A stretch of 8,974 bases of DNA from Betaproteobacteria bacterium (lineage in GTDB: Bacteria > Pseudomonadota > Gammaproteobacteria > Burkholderiales > Burkholderiaceae): positions 1 to 8,974 of the forward strand of contig CANIMS010000048.1 in the NCBI GenBank assembly GCA_947468785.1. Reading direction: 5' to 3'. The position numbers and the translations under genes were made by a program. Positions 7,659-8,974 of this stretch are shown here, in pieces (position 1 is the stretch's first letter; each line of letters opens with the position of its first letter). The notes beneath the pieces are model-generated. The model had not been told where the DNA came from and did no database searches. It saw nothing but the letters and a program-made list of their open reading frames with translations.

Positions 7659-8513
7659 ATGCCTGCTCAATTACTAGATGGTAATCTTCTCTCCAAAAAA
7701 CTCCGCACTGAAATTGCTGCACGGGGTGCTATCGTTACTGCAAAAGGGCTTAGACCTGGACTTGCTGTGATTGTGGTGGGAGAAAATCCCGCCAGTCAGG
7801 TATATGTTCGCAATAAGGTTAAGGCTTGTGAAGATGTTGGCTTTCATTCAGTTCTAGAGCGCTACTCTGCTGAGTTAGGTGAGGAAGAGTTATTGGCTCG
7901 CATTGCAACTCTGAATGCGGATCCATCAATTCATGGAATCTTGGTGCAACTGCCATTACCAGAACATATTGCTTCTGAGCGCGTTCTCGAAGCAATCGCT
8001 CCGCAAAAAGATGTTGATGGCTTTCACATTGCTAATGCTGGCGCTTTGATGGTTGGCCATCCAGAATTCAAGCCTTGTACTCCTTACGGCTGCATGAAGA
8101 TGCTAGAGAGCATCGACTACCCTATTCGCGGGGCACGTGCTGTCATCGTGGGCGCATCCAATATCGTGGGCAAGCCAATGGCAATGCTTTTATTACAAGC
8201 TGGTGCGACAGTCACGATTTGTAATAGCAAGACCCGTGATTTAGCGCATCACACGAAAGATGCAGATATTTTGGTAGTCGCTACTGGCAAACCCAAGATG
8301 ATTTCTGGAGATATGATCAAGAATGGCGCGGTCGTGATAGACGTTGGCATTAACCGTCTGCCCGATGGCAAGCTATGCGGTGACGTTGATTTTGATACTG
8401 CCAAATATATTGCAGGATGGATTACTCCCGTTCCCGGCGGTGTAGGCCCCATGACCATCACAATGCTCCTGATGAATACCTTAGAGGCCGCTGAAAAGGC
8501 TGCCAAACCTTAA
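7659..8513 (+). CDS. folD: Bifunctional methylenetetrahydrofolate dehydrogenase/cyclohydrolase
   Basis: FolD oxidises 5,10-methylene-tetrahydrofolate with NADP+ to the methenyl form and hydrolyses that to 10-formyl-tetrahydrofolate, which feeds purine and formyl-methionine synthesis. The 284-residue length is standard. Catalytic residues are in place: Tyr49 and Lys53 in YVRNK, Gln97 in VQLPLP, and Asp120 in KDVDGFH. The Rossmann nucleotide motif [10 protein letters not shown] (165-174) and the C-terminal signature [10 protein letters not shown] (257-266) are intact. It starts 20 bases after the response regulator stop. There is no purine-rich ribosome site before the ATG: the leader is pyrimidine-rich. 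An in-frame TAA at 7644 bars any start further upstream, and MPAQLLDG fits the family's N-terminus. It is probably cotranscribed with the two-component genes. No functional link to the sensor is evident. Confidence 0.96.
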   Translation: MPAQLLDGNLLSKKLRTEIAARGAIVTAKGLRPGLAVIVVGENPASQVYVRNKVKACEDVGFHSVLERYSAELGEEELLARIATLNADPSIHGILVQLPLPEHIASERVLEAIAPQKDVDGFHIANAGALMVGHPEFKPCTPYGCMKMLESIDYPIRGARAVIVGASNIVGKPMAMLLLQAGATVTICNSKTRDLAHHTKDADILVVATGKPKMISGDMIKNGAVVIDVGINRLPDGKLCGDVDFDTAKYIAGWITPVPGGVGPMTITMLLMNTLEAAEKAAKP

Positions 8514-8567
8514 GGTATTTCGCCCAGGCTTTAGGCAAGATTTTTCCCAGTCCAGTAAGCTAGAGGG

Positions 8568-8974
8568 ATGACTACATCTAGCACCCCAATACCCTCTCAA
8601 TTACAAAGTAATGCCCTCCTCTCTTTTGGACGTGGCATTGCCGTTTACTCGGATGTTAAACCCGAACAAATAGCGCCTGCCATTGAATATTTACTGAAAT
8701 GCGCACAAGATGCTGTGGACCAAGCAACCGATCCCAACACAGCATCGACCTGGGAGAAGCTAGTTGAGCCCTTAGAGGATGCAACTGAAGCATTAGGCAG
8801 ATCTTGGGGCGTTATCTCTCATCTAAATAGTGTTGCTGATACCCCAGAATTAAGAAGTGCTTATGGAGCAATGCTGCCACAGGTCACTGCATTTTTTTCC
8901 AGCTTAGGTCAAAACTTAGATCTCTATAAAAAATATAAAGCGCTCAAAAATAGCAGCGCATTTGAAAAGCTCAA
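8568..8974 (+). CDS. prlC: Oligopeptidase A (M3 family zinc metallopeptidase), 5' part only
   Basis: About 135 residues are present and the gene runs off the right edge. The visible part matches the helical N-terminal region of PrlC/OpdA: a start region with VKPEQIAPAIEYLL, then WEKLVEPLEDATEALGRSWG, ISHLNSVADTPELR and SLGQNLDLYKKY. The family is about 680 residues and degrades cytoplasmic oligopeptides, including cleaved signal peptides. Its catalytic HEFGH zinc motif lies beyond the window, so activity cannot be judged. The only workable start is the ATG at 8568, since TAA lies in frame at 8556 and the next in-frame start-type codon is about 50 codons in. A GAGGG touches the ATG directly, too close to act normally as a ribosome site; AAG 8 bases upstream is the only other hint. 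It lies 54 bases after folD on the same strand. Confidence 0.93.
   Translation, partial: MTTSSTPIPSQLQSNALLSFGRGIAVYSDVKPEQIAPAIEYLLKCAQDAVDQATDPNTASTWEKLVEPLEDATEALGRSWGVISHLNSVADTPELRSAYGAMLPQVTAFFSSLGQNLDLYKKYKALKNSSAFEKL

Noticed and set aside
8507..8516. Perfect 10-base palindrome ACCTTAAGGT over the folD stop codon
   Set aside because: It has no loop, so it cannot form a useful RNA hairpin, and a 10-base palindrome of this kind is expected by chance; no T-run follows directly.
8521..8546. Possible terminator between folD and prlC (GCC...GGC followed by ATTTTT)
   Set aside because: The stem would have only three to four pairs, too weak to call; the T-run alone is not enough.

Overview
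The window looks like chromosomal DNA of a betaproteobacterium in the Burkholderiales. Moderate, AT-leaning base composition, freshwater-type codon use and gene order suggest Polynucleobacter or a close relative, but this is recognition, not a database match. No mobile elements, RNA genes, CRISPR arrays or pseudogenes were seen. The DNA is gene-dense, and the largest non-coding stretch is 176 bases.

Left half, minus strand (1-4233): the pyruvate dehydrogenase complex operon in the order aceE (E1), aceF (E2), then a gene opening with a lipoyl domain, almost certainly a lipoyl-bearing lpdA (E3) cut by the window edge. Gaps are 13 and about 10 bases, so one transcript and coupled translation are likely. 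The complex turns pyruvate, CoA and NAD+ into acetyl-CoA, CO2 and NADH.

Centre (4234-4409): a divergent regulatory region. It holds a good sigma70-like promoter for aceE, an 11-bp-arm imperfect inverted repeat just upstream of its -35 box, further copies of the same ACATAAT-type half-site, and a small TGC-N3-GCA palindrome.

Right half, plus strand (4410-8974): a membrane-bound histidine kinase with an extracytoplasmic domain and two PAS domains, a FixJ/NarL-type response regulator one base downstream, then folD (one-carbon folate metabolism) 20 bases later, and the 5' part of prlC (oligopeptidase A, family M3). The first three probably share a transcript. prlC follows after 54 bases and may be read through or have its own start.

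The most interesting reading is that the kinase/regulator pair, divergent from aceE and sharing an operator-like region with it, controls pyruvate dehydrogenase and/or itself. The sequence supports the arrangement. The signal and the regulatory link are inference.
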